64,000 bases of DNA from NCBI RefSeq assembly GCF_035046485.1, contig NC_085138.1:331992421-332056420 (forward strand), in the 5' to 3' direction. A model generated the notes under the pieces. That model was not told the origin of the DNA. It made no database searches and saw nothing but the letters and a program-made list of their open reading frames with translations. The stretch is from Aedes albopictus (taxonomy: Eukaryota; Arthropoda; Insecta; Diptera; Culicidae). Made by a program: the position numbers and the translations under genes. This document shows, piece by piece, positions 43,520 through 54,940 of this stretch (the first letter of the stretch is position 1; every line of letters starts with the position of its first letter).

Positions 43520-45632
43520 AAAAGGACTTGCGATTGGAAACTCGGTACGTGGAACTGCCGATCTATCAACTTCATTGGGAGCACCCGCATACTAGCCGAT
43601 CTACTGAAGGACCGCGGGTTCGGCATCGTAGCGTTGCAGGAGGTGTGTTGGATAGGATCCATGGTGCGAACGTTTAAAGGTAACCAATGGTAACCATACC
43701 ATCTACCAGAGCTGCGGCAACACACGCGAGCTGGGAACAGCTTTCATCGTGATGGGTGATATGCAGAGGCGCGTGATCGGTTGGTGGCCGATCGACGAAA
43801 GAATGTGCAGGTTGAGGATCAAAGGCCGATTCTTCAACATCAGCACAGCCCACACTCCGGAAGTACTGATGATGACAAGGACGCATTTTACGCGCAGCTC
43901 GAACGCGAGTACGATCGCTGCCCAAGCCACGACGTCAAGATCATCATAGGTGATTTGAAAGCTCAGGTAGGCCAGGAGGAGGAATTCAGACCGACGATTG
44001 GTAAGTTCAGCACCCACCAGCAGACGAACGAAAACGGCCTACGACTCATTGATTTCGCCGCCTCCAAAAATATGGCCATACACTCCCGTTCAAAAGTTTG
44101 AGGTCACCCCCTCAAAAACATGTAATTTTTTTGGGCCCATATCTCCGCCAATTTGCGTCCGATTTCAAAACCCTAGGTTTCATTCAAAAGATAATAAGTC
44201 AAAGAAACTTTGAATATGATTTAAAAGAAACTTTTTCAAAAAAATTTGTATGTAAACTTAACCCAAAGTTGCCAAATTTTCTAAAAAATGAATATAAACT
44301 TACGGCAGTGCCGCTGGAAATTGGGTCGACCAAATTTTAAGATGAGAGCGGTAATATGACCCATTTTCTATTAGATTTCAACTGCTTTTTACAGAACTTT
44401 GACAAAAAATCTAGAAAAAAAAGTTATTAAGTAAATTAATCCTTGATGTCATCGATCAAAAGTTTGGGGTCACCCCTCAATATGCTGTATCGGCCAAAAG
44501 TTTGGGGTCACTATCGTAAAACATGGAAAAGTGATATGTTGATATCTTTGTCATCTTTCATTCAATTTTAATTCTTCTTGGCTTATTTGAAACAAAATGA
44601 ATGATACTTACTGCATAGACATTGAACCACACATATTTGTTGAAATTTACATACTAAAACTTAACGTAAAGTTGTCTCATTTTTTGAAGCGTGGTAAAAT
44701 GTGATACTTTACATAACATTTTTATATACAAAAATCATTAAATACGTTAAGTTGAAGACATCAAACGTAAATTTAGTCAATTATCTTTGAAATGAGCCAA
44801 AAATAATTAAAATTGAACTATAGATGACGAAGATATCACCAAATTACTTTTCCATGTTTTACGAAAGTGACCCCAAACTTTTGGCCGATACATCATATTG
44901 AGGGGTGACCCCAAACTTTTGATCGATGACATCAAGGATTAATTTACTTAATAACTTTTTTTCTAGATTTTTTACCTAAGTTCTGTAAAAAGCAGTTGAA
45001 AGCTAATAGAAAATGGGTCATATTACCGCTCTCATCTTAAAATTTGGTCGACCCAATTTAGAAAAAATTTGGTCGACCCAATTTAGAAAATTTAGCAAAT
45101 TTGGGTTAAGTTTACATACAAAAGTTTTTGAAAAAGTATTTTTTAAATCATGTTCAAAGTTTCTTTGACTTATTATCGTTTGAATAAAACCTAGGGTTTT
45201 GAAATCGGACGCAAATTGGCGGAGATATGAGCCTAAAAAAATGACATGTTTTTGAGGGGGTGACCCCAAACTTTTGAACGGGAGTGTACGTAGCACCTTT
45301 TTCCAACACAGCCTCCCTTATCGTTACACCTGGAGATCACCACAGCAGACGGAATCTCAAATAGACCACGTTCTGATTGACGGACGGCACTTCTCCGACA
45401 TTATCGACGTCGACCTATCGTGGCGCCAACATCGACTCCGACCACTATCTGGTGATGGTCAAACTACGCCCAAAACTCTCCGTCATCAACAATGTACGAT
45501 ACCGGCGACCGCCACGGTACAACCTACAGCGACTGAAGCAACCGAATGTCGCCTCAGCATACGCGCAGAATCTCGAGGCCGCGTTGCCAGACGAGGGCGA
45601 GCTCGATGAGGCCCCTCTAGAGGACTGCTAGA
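43520..45632 (+). pseudogene. RTE endonuclease remnant (copy B), split by a MITE
   Basis: The first part contains TWNCRSINFIGSTR, RGFGIVALQEVCW, TAFIVMGDMQRRVIGWWP and VKIIIGDLKAQVG (near 43935-43975); the usual GDxNA reads GDLKA. The second part, after the MITE, contains TWRSPQQTESQIDHVLIDGR and, in a shifted frame, NIDSDHYLVMVKLRPKL (45424-45470), where the SDH motif is kept. A ~10-bp duplication near 43678-43697 shifts the frame. The domain nicks DNA for target-primed reverse transcription in active elements. Confidence 0.85.
44081..45286. mobile_element. 1,206-bp near-complete palindromic MITE, TA-flanked
   Basis: The ends CACTCCCGTTCAAAAGTTTG and its reverse complement are flanked by TA (44079-44080 and 45287-45288), as in the Tc1/mariner superfamily. 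The inverted arms extend about 520 bp each, roughly 90-92% alike by eye. One arm has a duplicated AATTGGGTCGACCAAATTTT where the other carries an extra ~20 bp. A motif like NNCAAAAGTTTGGGGTCAC occurs three times in each arm: at the end, near 44457 and near 44495 on the left, with mirror copies on the right. No transposase is encoded. Confidence 0.9.
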
Positions 45633-45637
45633 GTACA

Positions 45638-47416
45638 GTGAAAGAAGCCATCAACGACGCAGCCGAGAGCACAATCGGGTACGTGGAACGGAATCGACGG
45701 AACGAATGGTTCGACGAAGAGTGCAGAACGGTTTTGAAGGAGAAGAACGCTGCGAGGTCGGTAATGCTGCAGCAAGGGACTCGACAGAACGTGGAACGTT
45801 ACAAACAGAAGCGGAAACAGCAGACCCGCCTCTTTCGGGAGAAAAAACACCGCCTGGAAGAAGCGGAGTGTGAAGAAATGGAACTGCTGTGCCGTTCCCA
45901 AGAAACACGGAAGTTCTATCAGAAGCTCAACGCATCCTGCAACGGCTTCGTGCCGCGAGCCGAAATATGCAGGGATAAAGATGGAGGCCTTCTGACGAAC
46001 GGACGTGAGGTGATCGAAAGGTGGAAGCAGCACTTCGATCAGCACCTGAACGGCGTGGAGAACATAGGCACGGGAGCCCACGGCAACGGAAGAAACGACG
46101 ACGCCAGTGCAGCAGAGGACGGAAATGAACCAACTCCCACGCTGAGGGAAGTTAAGGATGCCATTCACCAGCTCGAAACCAACAAAGCAGCTGGTAAGGA
46201 TGGTATCGCAGCTGAACTCATCAAGATAGGCCCAGAAAAGTTGGCCACCTATCTACATCGGCTAATAGTCAGGATCTGGGAAACCGAACAGCTACCGGAG
46301 GAGTGGAAGGAATGGGTAATCTGCCCCATTCACAAGAAAGGCGACCATGTGAGAACTTCCGGGCGATCACTATTTTGAATGCTGCCTACAAAGTGCTATC
46401 CCAGATCATCTTCCGTCGTCTGTCGCCTAAAACAAATGAGTTCGTGGGAAGTTATCAAGCCGGCTTCATCGACGGCCGGTCGACAACGGACCAGATCTTC
46501 ACCGTACGGCAAATCCTCCAGAAATGCCGTGAATACCAGGTCCCAACGTATCACCTGTTCATCGACTTCAAAGCGGCATACGACAGTATCGACCGCGCAG
46601 AGCTATGGAGAATCATGGACGAAAACGGCTTTCCTGGGAAGCTGACCAGACTGATTAAAGCAAAACTGCGTAAGGGTTTCGGGTGAACTATCTAGTTCAT
46701 TCGAATCTCGCCGGGGACTGCGACAAGGTGATGGACTCTCATGCCTACTCTTCAACATCGCTCTGGAAGGTGTGATGCGACGAGCCGGGCTCAACAGCCG
46801 GGGAACGATTTTCACAAAATCCGGACAATTTGTGTGCTTTGCGGACGACATGGACATTATTGCCAGAACATTTGGAACGGTGGCAGAACAGTACACCCGC
46901 CTGAAACGTGAAGCAGCAAAGGTCGGACTGGTGGTGAATGCCTCAAAAACAAAGTATATGCTGGTAGGCGGAACCGAAAACGACCGGTTTCGTCTGGGTA
47001 GTAATGTTACGATAGACGGGGATACTTTGGAGGTGGTGGAGGAATTCGTCTACCTCGGATCCTTGCTGACGGCTGACAACAACGTGAGCCGTGAAATTCG
47101 GAGGCGCATCATCAGAGGAAGTCGGGCCTACTACAGGCTCCAGAAGAAACTGCGGTCGAAAAAGATTCACCCACGCACCAAATGCACCATGTACAAAACG
47201 CTAATAAGACCGGTGGTCCTCTTCGGACACGAAACATGGATCATGCTCGAGGAGGACCTGCAAGTACTCGGAGTTTTCGAGCGACGCGTGCTAAGGATGA
47301 TCTTTAGCGGTGTGCAGGAGAACGGTGTGTGGCGAAGAAGGATGAACCACGAGCTAGCTTCACTTTACGGCGAACCCAGCATTCAGAAAGTGACCAAAGC
47401 CGGAAGGATACGATGA
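45638..47416 (+). pseudogene. RTE reverse transcriptase remnant (copy B)
   Basis: Three overlapping frames carry it. At 45638-46378 (246 codons) there is the basic linker and the ETNKAAGKDGIAAELIKIG and EEWKEWVICPIHKKGDH blocks. A small deletion then shifts to 46303-46686 with FIDFKAAYDSIDRAELW. Loss of about 19 bp near 46663 shifts again to 46772-47416 with catalytic F-A-D-D at 46838-46849, then VNASKTKYMLVGG and FVYLGSLLTADNNVSRE. The GLRQGDGLSCLLFNIALEG block is between the last two. Catalytic residues are kept but the frame is not. Confidence 0.9.
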
Positions 47417-47670
47417 GCAGGTCATGTTGCAAGAATGCCGGGCAACAACCCTGCAAAGTTGGTGTTTGCTAACCATCCAGTTGGTACAAGAAGGCGTGGA
47501 GCGCAGAGAGCACGATGGGCGGACCAGGTGGAGCTTGATCTGGCGAGTGTTGGGCGTGACCGAGGTTGGAGAGCTGCAGCTGCAAATCGAGTTTATGGCG
47601 GCAAATTGTTGATTCAGTATTATCATGAATTTGATGTTAACTAAATAAATGAAAAATAAATGAATGAATT

Positions 47671-48098
47671 TTCCCGCATCTGGCACCCCTGAATAGGCCT
47701 TCCTGACCATCCAGCGTGCCGCGACCATGTGTAGTGCTGTCTGTCGTATACAATGCATGCATCTCGTCGCTCGATCATAAAACCGGGAGAATATAAATCT
47801 AGTTTTTTTTTTCGGTCCACACACTAGGGATTTTTTCTCACTCCGGACTGGACGGGATCTGGTCCAGTATCTTGCGCTACCACCATTATTTCCCATTTCT
47901 GAACCATCGTCGTCGTCGTCGGTGTTGCTGCTGTTTCGCATGTATTCCACCTATTTGCGCCCGGGATGGCTTTTCTCGCTCTCTTTCGCTCTGTTATCAT
48001 AGAGAAAATATTTTATTTTAGCTAATAAATCTAGCCTCTTTCGCGCTGGGCCGACGCCGCCGCCGAAGTCGGCTTGGTTCTGTTTTTATGGGACGCTG
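47671..48098. other. No gene recognised
   Basis: Balanced-composition spacer; contains (GTC)n-like GTCGTCGTCGTCGGTG near 47908 and GGGCCGACGCCGCCGCCG near 48049. No domain or splice-supported frame was seen. Confidence 0.4.
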
Positions 48099-49632
48099 CC
48101 CAAGTAACAAAATTAATTTTATAATGCTTTTGAAGTATTCTTCAACACCTGTTCTTTAAAACCATGTATAAACCAAATTGCTCTGCAAAACGGCATCAAC
48201 TCAACCATAAACCCGCCATAAGACCAAAGAGGCCCATCCTAAGATGCTCTTGAAGAGTTGTTTTTAAATTTCTCCTAAAACTTGTTGTACTTCCCAAGTT
48301 GTCCTCAAGGCGAATTGCTCTCTACTTGTAGAATTCTTCAAGTGCATGATAAAACGATAATAAAATTGTCAGTCTTGTTGCTGATGCAGCTTTTATGTCG
48401 ACAGAAAAATTTGGTGAGTTAAATTGAAAAAAAAAATCACGATGAAAATGACACATTATTGTAATCGGGATTAATTAATTACACAAATTGGAAATATTTC
48501 CGTGGTGTAACAAGGATGCCAAATGCCAAGCAAAATTCATCGTATATATGTTGCAAGATACTTCCAAAAATTGCAACGCGCTTCCATTATAACGCACTAA
48601 TAAAATATTTAAAAATATTATTCCTGGTCATGCGAACATTGTTCATGAGTTTTCTCAACATGGCTTCCATTGAAATCTAGGCCGGTGGTCGGTCCATTAC
48701 CGATGGTTTTAATCAACATCACCATAAGATCGTCTTAAACTTCTTTCAATTCATGCCAGAGCTAAAAGCATAACTCAAGAATACTAGGATTTATAACGTT
48801 CTCAATGCAGCCTGTTTGGCCTCCATCAAGAACGTCTTTAATTTATTTCATCTTAAGCAAGGATAAGAAGTTTTACTCAAGAGTACTCAGGTTTATTACG
48901 TTCTTGATATAGGTTTATGCAAACTCCGCCGAGAACGTCATAAATCATGTACGCCAAATTGTAAACAAACAATAAATTATCGCACCGCGGTGGATTTCGT
49001 GAATCTCGTCCGATGAATTTAATCATCAGCCCGGTACCGTTGCCAACCAGGCAGACCTTTTTCGATAACCGGCCTTGATGCGGTGCAGTGCCGCATTCGC
49101 CCGGTCAGCATTTCCAACAAGTAAGTAGTTGTTGATTTTGAAGATCGATGGTTGGTACCCCGATGGCACGGGAATCGACGTCCTGGATGACCAAATCCAC
49201 CTCATTTCGGATGCTGCAACCGGAGGAACTTCGCACTGCACCGCATCGCGGTTGGGTTTCCGGGTAGGTGTTCTTGATTGGCAGCAAAAATGGAACGATG
49301 AAAATCAAAATCTGATGCTTGAGTTTTTTCTTGCATTTTTCATGTATTAAACTGTTCTCATGCGAGAACAGTTGCTCTTGATCAAGAACGGGTGATTGAA
49401 GATAACTACAAGAGCCTTATAAAACTGAAAATAAGTTCAACAGTTCTTGTTGTGTTTATGGTTTTATGAACTGAGCCTCAAGTATTCTTGGAGGTGTTTT
49501 TAAAACCACATATTGACGAAGAATAGTTGTGCTTAGATGAAACTCCGATAAGATCAACTAGAATATTCAATGTTCCGATAAAACTATCATAAAAATAAAT
49601 AAAACCAAATAGAATCGAAATTGTTACTTGGG
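48099..49632. mobile_element. 1.5-kb element with CCCAAGTAAC ends and GC-richer insert
   Basis: CCCAAGTAACAAAATT and, reversed from the right, CCCAAGTAACAATTTC are the ends, with TG on each outer side as a possible 2-bp duplication. The interior has a direct repeat of an ACTCAAGARTACT / TTTATAACGTTCT module near 48773 and 48887. A segment at about 49016-49290 is much richer in GC than its surroundings and carries open frames on both strands without a known domain. Confidence 0.6.
49351..49372. other. Perfect 9-bp hairpin
   Basis: ACTGTTCTC and GAGAACAGT pair around the loop ATGC. It is followed by CTTGATCAAG, another palindrome. It lies near the right side of the CCCAAGTAAC-ended element. 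Confidence 0.6.
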
Positions 49633-51090
49633 TGATGCTTCTGCTGGCTGGTTGGATTTCCACGGGTTTGTACAAATCACTCTGGTGGCGTGGCTTTCAG
49701 TGTTGTATACTCGGAAAGTGTGTTGCACCCTTATGCACTACTGACTGGCCACTACGGAATGCATGCGTTGGATATATGTACATACGAGTGTGATGATCAC
49801 ACGGCGCGCAGTTTCTGAAATTGCTTTGCCTCGAAGCAAAAGATTGAGCTTGTCCGGAGTAGTTTGGGGGCAAACTGCCAGAGTGCTAGAGAACGGAAAC
49901 TGTACTTGACACATGGAAATGAATAAATGCTTCGGAGATGTGCAGAAGCGAACAAGCCAAATGAGAATTGTTGTACTGGCACCTAGCTTTACTGGAGGGA
50001 AACGGGTTGAGAAATTGTGATGGATAGTTAGAAGCTTCCTATACAAAGAATGTACAGTTGATCGAAATTGAATGAATTAGGAAAGAAGTGAAGTTCTCAG
50101 GATATCCTAAACCTGTTATTCATCTTCTTTTTGAGCGGAATAAGGTTACAAAAATCAGTTTTCTAGTCATCACGATCAGATCGTTGATTAATACCCGAAA
50201 ATACCTATCCGTGTGAAACAAAATTGAAACAAAAAAATGCATTTGGATTGGAATTGCATTTTGAATAAAGAAAGATTTGAAGCTAAACATTCACATGCAA
50301 AGTTTGTTCATCTCTCATTGTTAAACAAGTTGATTTACAATCTTTCAAGAATATACTAAATGTACTAAAAAATTTTCCGTCCCTGAAAGAAAAGCATCAC
50401 CTGCATTTTATGGGATTTCTCGACTGCTCCATACGTAAATTCCCACATTTGCTGACGACGTGACCAACACTAAAATGTATGCCACTTGTCCATTTTCCAA
50501 TTTTGCACTCAAACATACCAGCTGATAGGTCAACACAACCGCGATTCGCCGGGATTTGTCCTCATCCAGAGCGGGTATCTCCACGAGAGCCAAATCCTGC
50601 CGTTATCCAATTTCACACGCGCAAAGTCAAACGACGCGATAATTTACTCTAACAACTAACCAGCAGCCGAGATCCGCCATCCACCGACCGTGTGCCACAA
50701 GTTGACATCCTGACCGTGCCGCGTACCGTTGCTGGACGTGCTCACGGCCAACGCACCGTCAACAATGACAACGGCCGGCAATGCACATTCTTCAACCGCA
50801 CGACGACGACGCCCGGACGAATTTCACACGCCACCAACAACAACAACGACCGTCATGGCAACAAATTCATTATTCCAACTCATGCACGCTAGGAGTTTAT
50901 CACTAACCACGCGTTCGTCCGTCGCATCGGCCCGGAACTGACGAACAGAGCCAACGGGTGTCGGGCGTCCAAGGCTTAAGAGCCAGTAGTGTGGTCCTTT
51001 CGGTTCCCCGTTTTTGGAAAAGTCCCCTTTGGACAAAGAGAATGGTTTTAATTAATTTTTCGAAAATGCATCTTTTCCGATCGCGCGGGT
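49633..51090. other. No gene recognised; GC-richer from about 50500
   Basis: From 50500 to about 51050 the DNA is of balanced composition, with ACAACAACAACGACC and ACGACGACGACGCCC tracts. Frames of 60-70 codons overlap on both strands without domains. It could be host untranslated or intergenic sequence. Confidence 0.4.
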
Positions 51091-51159
51091 GCACTCACTT
51101 GTAATGAGTGCCATGGGTTCCACTAGCACGCGCGCGCTAGTGCCACGGCGTCCGCCGTG
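51091..51159. other. Three perfect or near-perfect hairpins in tandem
   Basis: Hairpin 1: GCACTCA and TGAGTGC (51091-51097, 51105-51111), loop 7. Hairpin 2: CACTAGC and GCTAGTG (51121-51127, 51136-51142) around ACGCGCGC. Hairpin 3: CACGGCG and CGCCGTG (51144-51150, 51153-51159), loop TC. Each stem is 7 bp and perfect; they are packed in 69 bp. No terminator or gene end is evident nearby on either strand. Confidence 0.7.
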
Positions 51160-51710
51160 TGTTTCGTGCTCGTCTCGTATGTGGCGGCACATTTTGCGTT
51201 ATGCGACGAGCGACGACAACGGTTACCTACCACAGCCGCACTTGAACCGTGTCGGTTGGTAGGTACCAGGTACTAGTCCTTGGCCCTAGGTAGGGTATTG
51301 GTTCCCTTATTAAGCATGTGGCTCCCATTTTCATCCTACGAAAAACAAATGATTGAAGCGCTGTTTGTTTTGTTTCTTATTTTTGTATTTTTTGTTAGAA
51401 GTGAGCACCCATGAAAACACAAAGAACGGAATCAATCGATGCCGTAATCGCTTGTTTTCGAATAGGATGAATATGGGAGCGTGAGATTACTGATGGCACA
51501 CATACCCTATATGGAACAACGACGTGACGTTGATGGCCTATCGATTTTAGATCGCTATCGCGTTCCAAAATAGCCTGCCCTGTCTGTGAGTATCGTGGCA
51601 CAGTGGGCAAATAATAGTTTTATACACACTGATCTCAAAGCATTCCAAAGTCCTAACCTTACTTAGTTTAGTCTTTCACAGTTTTCGCTGATGATTGGCA
51701 ATATTGAGAT
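51160..51710. other. No gene recognised
   Basis: Follows the hairpin cluster; contains GGTAGGTACCAGGTACTAG near 51259, a short palindrome of GGTACC type. No frame with a domain. Confidence 0.4.
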
Positions 51711-51975
51711 AAATTCTCGCGTTTAGTATCATACAGGCGTATTCACAATGATCGATTTTTCTTCGTCGATTTTATCTTCGGATTATTCCGGGAATTACGA
51801 CCAACATTCGGATTATCTCTCGATGTTTTTCGGAGGAGGACGACTAGGACTAGCATGTAACACAACAAAAACATCCAAAAATGATTTCCCGGCCAAGTTA
51901 TTCACCAAAGAAAAAATCGATTAGAAGAAATAGATCATTGTAGATACGCCCGTATGATACTAAGCGCGAGAATTT
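51711..51975. mobile_element. 265-bp MITE with ~60-bp inverted ends
   Basis: AAATTCTCGCGTTTAGTATC and the reversed right end (AAAATTCTCGCGCTTAGTATC) start arms that continue through ATACAGGCGTATTCACAATG and GATCGATTTTT. TA occurs next to GTATCATAC on both sides, so the true terminus may be GTATCATACRGGCG with TA duplication, the outer symmetry then being unusual target sequence. No frame. Confidence 0.75.
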
Positions 51976-52035
51976 TTTATCGGCATCCAATAAACTTGAT
52001 TGACCTTTATTACAGCTGCTACTTCAAAATCGTTA

Positions 52036-52188
52036 CCCAAGTAGCTTGTCACACAAGAATCACGGCGGCGCAGGTTTTTGTTGCACAAAAGATAATGTGA
52101 CTTACTTCTAACAAATAAATACTTACTTGCTAGATGTAAATGACAGTGGCGCAACCGTGACTCTTCTGTGACAAGTGTGTTACTTGAG
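52036..52188. mobile_element. 153-bp MITE, CCAAGTAGC type
   Basis: CCCAAGTAGCTTGTCACACA and, reversed from the right, CTCAAGTAACACACTTGTCA are imperfect inverted ends, followed by AGAATCACGGCGGCGCAGG and its counterpart. A relative is at 38231-38352. No duplication resolved. Confidence 0.65.
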
Positions 52189-53064
52189 TAGATAACAGGC
52201 ACTCTCAAAGAAATCAACAAGATGATGCCATGGGGATTAAGGAAACGATGATGTAATCGCTCGCCGACTGCAGATAGTAAATACTACTGCACCTATGCAA
52301 GCGGACGTGTCTCCATCCATCCCACTCATAAGAGTTTTCCTCGTTAACGAGAAATTTACATATTTTTTTTTGTTTTTTTTTTTTTAGGTAATGACACATA
52401 TGTATGTAAGCCTAAACAGATGCAGGCTATACTGCATGAAAATTTTTGGGAAAATTAATCGTTCGTTTGCTAACATGCAATGAACTATCGACTAAACTGG
52501 AAGTTGAGATTTGCATCCTCGAAGTTCTGCAGCGAATGACGATGACAAGGACCGAAGATGGTTAAAACAACACGGTGTCCCGCATCACCTTAAAATGATT
52601 CTCTAGGGCGCTTATACTTCTCTAAACAACGCAGCCATTTGATAATCTCCTTCGCCTGCTGGTTGGCATAAAACATAAATCAACTTCATTAACTCGAATC
52701 ACAGCAACAATATGTGTGTGGCTTTTGGAAGAGATTTGGGCTGTGAGAAGAAGCAAACTATGTGCGATAGCGGAATAGAGCAGGCGATGAATATGATCAA
52801 GTGACCAACTGAATCACATATACTTATTATCGCAATTTAAGTCTCAATCCATTTACCAAGCACGTGTTTATATTGTATACAATTCACATTTCAAGTAACT
52901 GTATAATTTGACATATCTCTTTTTGAATTGTTTTTTAATTATTTGTGGATTCCTTGGAAATTATTCGTCAAAACCTCAGTAGATTGACAAAAAAAAAATG
53001 TAATTTCAAAGACACAGAGTGTGTTTAATCGACGAATAGAGAGTTATTTTTAAATCCATTTATT
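52189..53064. other. No gene recognised
   Basis: AT-rich spacer with a T9/T10 tract near 52367-52385. Nothing notable. Confidence 0.35.
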
Positions 53065-53612
53065 TTGGTAGGATTCAAACCCACGACTCCGTATCGCTAA
53101 TCACACAGAAAGCCACAGAACCGTAAGCGAATCAATCTTTTTATCTTTTTTATTTCTTAACCTTTTATAGCTGGTAAAGATCAACAAAATTATCTGCCTA
53201 TTAAAGTAGCCTTCTAATATACGTGCCTAACGTACTGTACACTGTATACTAATTTCGTACTGACCATTCAGTCGGTGAAGAAGCATGCGACCGTAGATCA
53301 TTGAATCTCATAAACAATTCGCTCGTGCTCATCATTTTGAAGGCACAACCGCGAGCGTGGTGGAGACTGACAACAACTCCGAAAAAGCAGTCAAGTTATG
53401 AAAGACGGACCCGGGTAGAGAGGTGCTTCGAACCCAGTATGACTCTCTATTCTCCAGAATCTTAATTTGTGACTTAGTTTGTTAAGGTGAAGATATGATG
53501 AAGCCACACAGCCACAGATTTGTGCTCCTGAAAATTCGGACAGTGGCTTCGTCATATATTCACCTTAAAGCGCCGGACCACCGATACGGAGTCGTGGATT
53601 CGAATCCCACCA
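53065..53612. repeat. Two inverted tRNA-like SINE units, head to head
   Basis: On the left, minus strand, GGGTTTGAATCC (53071-53082) is a B box in the context ACGGAGTCGTGGG. On the right, plus strand, GGATTCGAATCCC (53596-53608) sits in the same context, ACGGAGTCGTGG, and both continue with ACCAAAATAA. About 510 bp separate them. A third tRNA-like piece, CTTCGAACCCAG, is near 53427. The arrangement mirrors that at 15708-16037. Confidence 0.6.
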
Positions 53613-54940
53613 AAATAAGTTGTCTTCAAAATTTGAGTTTTTCGGTCTATTTTAGACATGCAAGTAAAGGGCAATAACATTATCTGTCTCAGTAGATTAT
53701 TGGCAACATTTATGGTGAAGATGTTTTTTTTTTATATAATATATGAGATCCTAAAAAAAGAAATCTTTGGATGAAAAGGGAGATTCTTCAATGCATTTTT
53801 CTGTATTTTTTTATTGATTTTTGAGAATGTGCGGCAAAGATGTGGCGAAGGAGTTTTACAATGTAATACTTAAAGGATTTATCGAACTCTTGGTGGTTTC
53901 TTTAAAACACAAATTTTTCAGAAATTCAAAATAGCAATATGTAGTTTTTTTATACTAAAACATAACTATTCACTCGGAATCTTCATTATCTATGTTTTTC
54001 GTTTTTGCATTCGATTCTACACAATGGGGTAAATGCAATGGAATTTTTTTACGAGAATCCATTTGTTAAAGAAAATCCTTGTATATAGCCTTCTTATTTT
54101 TTTGTTTGTTTTTGAGGCTTTACCGCTATGCGGCATTCATCTCTATTCCTTCTTATTTGATAGAATGGCAGAATGAAGAGTGGATTCTGATTAGGTTGTT
54201 CAGGTTGTGTTCCTGAAATGTATGGGCAGCAAGTGAGTGTAATACATTCCAAGTAAGTGCTTTCGCCCCTGTTTACATATTATTGTGGAAAGCTCTCGCC
54301 TTATTTCTAAAACAAAAATTCTCAAATTGTATATAGATGTTCCGTCGTAATCAGAAGATAAGAACTTAATGTCTAGGGAAATTTTGATGGACTTTTTCAA
54401 GAAGTTTCCATATCCTTCAGCAAAGTTTATTGAAGAAATTACTTAAAACCATCCCACAAAACTAAATGAAAACTAAAAAAAACTTTAGAAAATATTATTA
54501 AATAATGCTCAAATTTCAGGGAAAATAGATAAATTGTTCCATTACGGATTCCTAGACATTACCCACATACGTTGTTTTATTTCTAACCCCAAAAAATGAT
54601 GAATTACGAATTTAGACTACTATCTCTCTATAAAATAACTCTTGCGAGGAGTCCAGAAGACTTTCAGGCATTCCAACCAGCAAATTGTGAACAAAATCTA
54701 TCACATACTCCTATGTAAAATGATTCGAAATAAATTCAATTTCAAATATTTCGAGCAGTTCTTTTTTTTGGCAAATTAGTTTTCATAAGTTTTTCTGGAA
54801 TTTTCACTAATAACCAATCGACTGTAGTTACTTGCCTGACGTCTAAACAAATCAAGATTTTGTTCTTAAACACATAATGTATAGAGATGAAGCCAACAAA
54901 TATAACTTTAGAAAGGATTTCCTGTAAAATTAGAAAGTTT
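53613..54940. other. No gene recognised
   Basis: AT-rich, with GGAA/TTCC-style degenerate phrases near 54390-54430. No domain or terminal repeats. Confidence 0.35.

Larger units (their letters stand above)
43085..47670 (+). mobile_element. RTE-like non-LTR retrotransposon, copy B, near full length
   Basis: It starts with CACGGTAAAGGCTGGGTA, matching the start of copy C at 56470 (CACGGTAAAGGTTGAGTA), and ends after AATAAATGAAAAATAAATGA, a short tandem tail of the RTE kind. Between lie a ~430-bp leader, endonuclease, RT and a C-terminal block with WADQVELDLASVGRD near 47520. A 1,206-bp MITE splits the endonuclease at 44081-45286. Frameshifts break the remaining frame. No RNase H is present. 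It is about 88% similar by eye to copy C. Confidence 0.88.
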
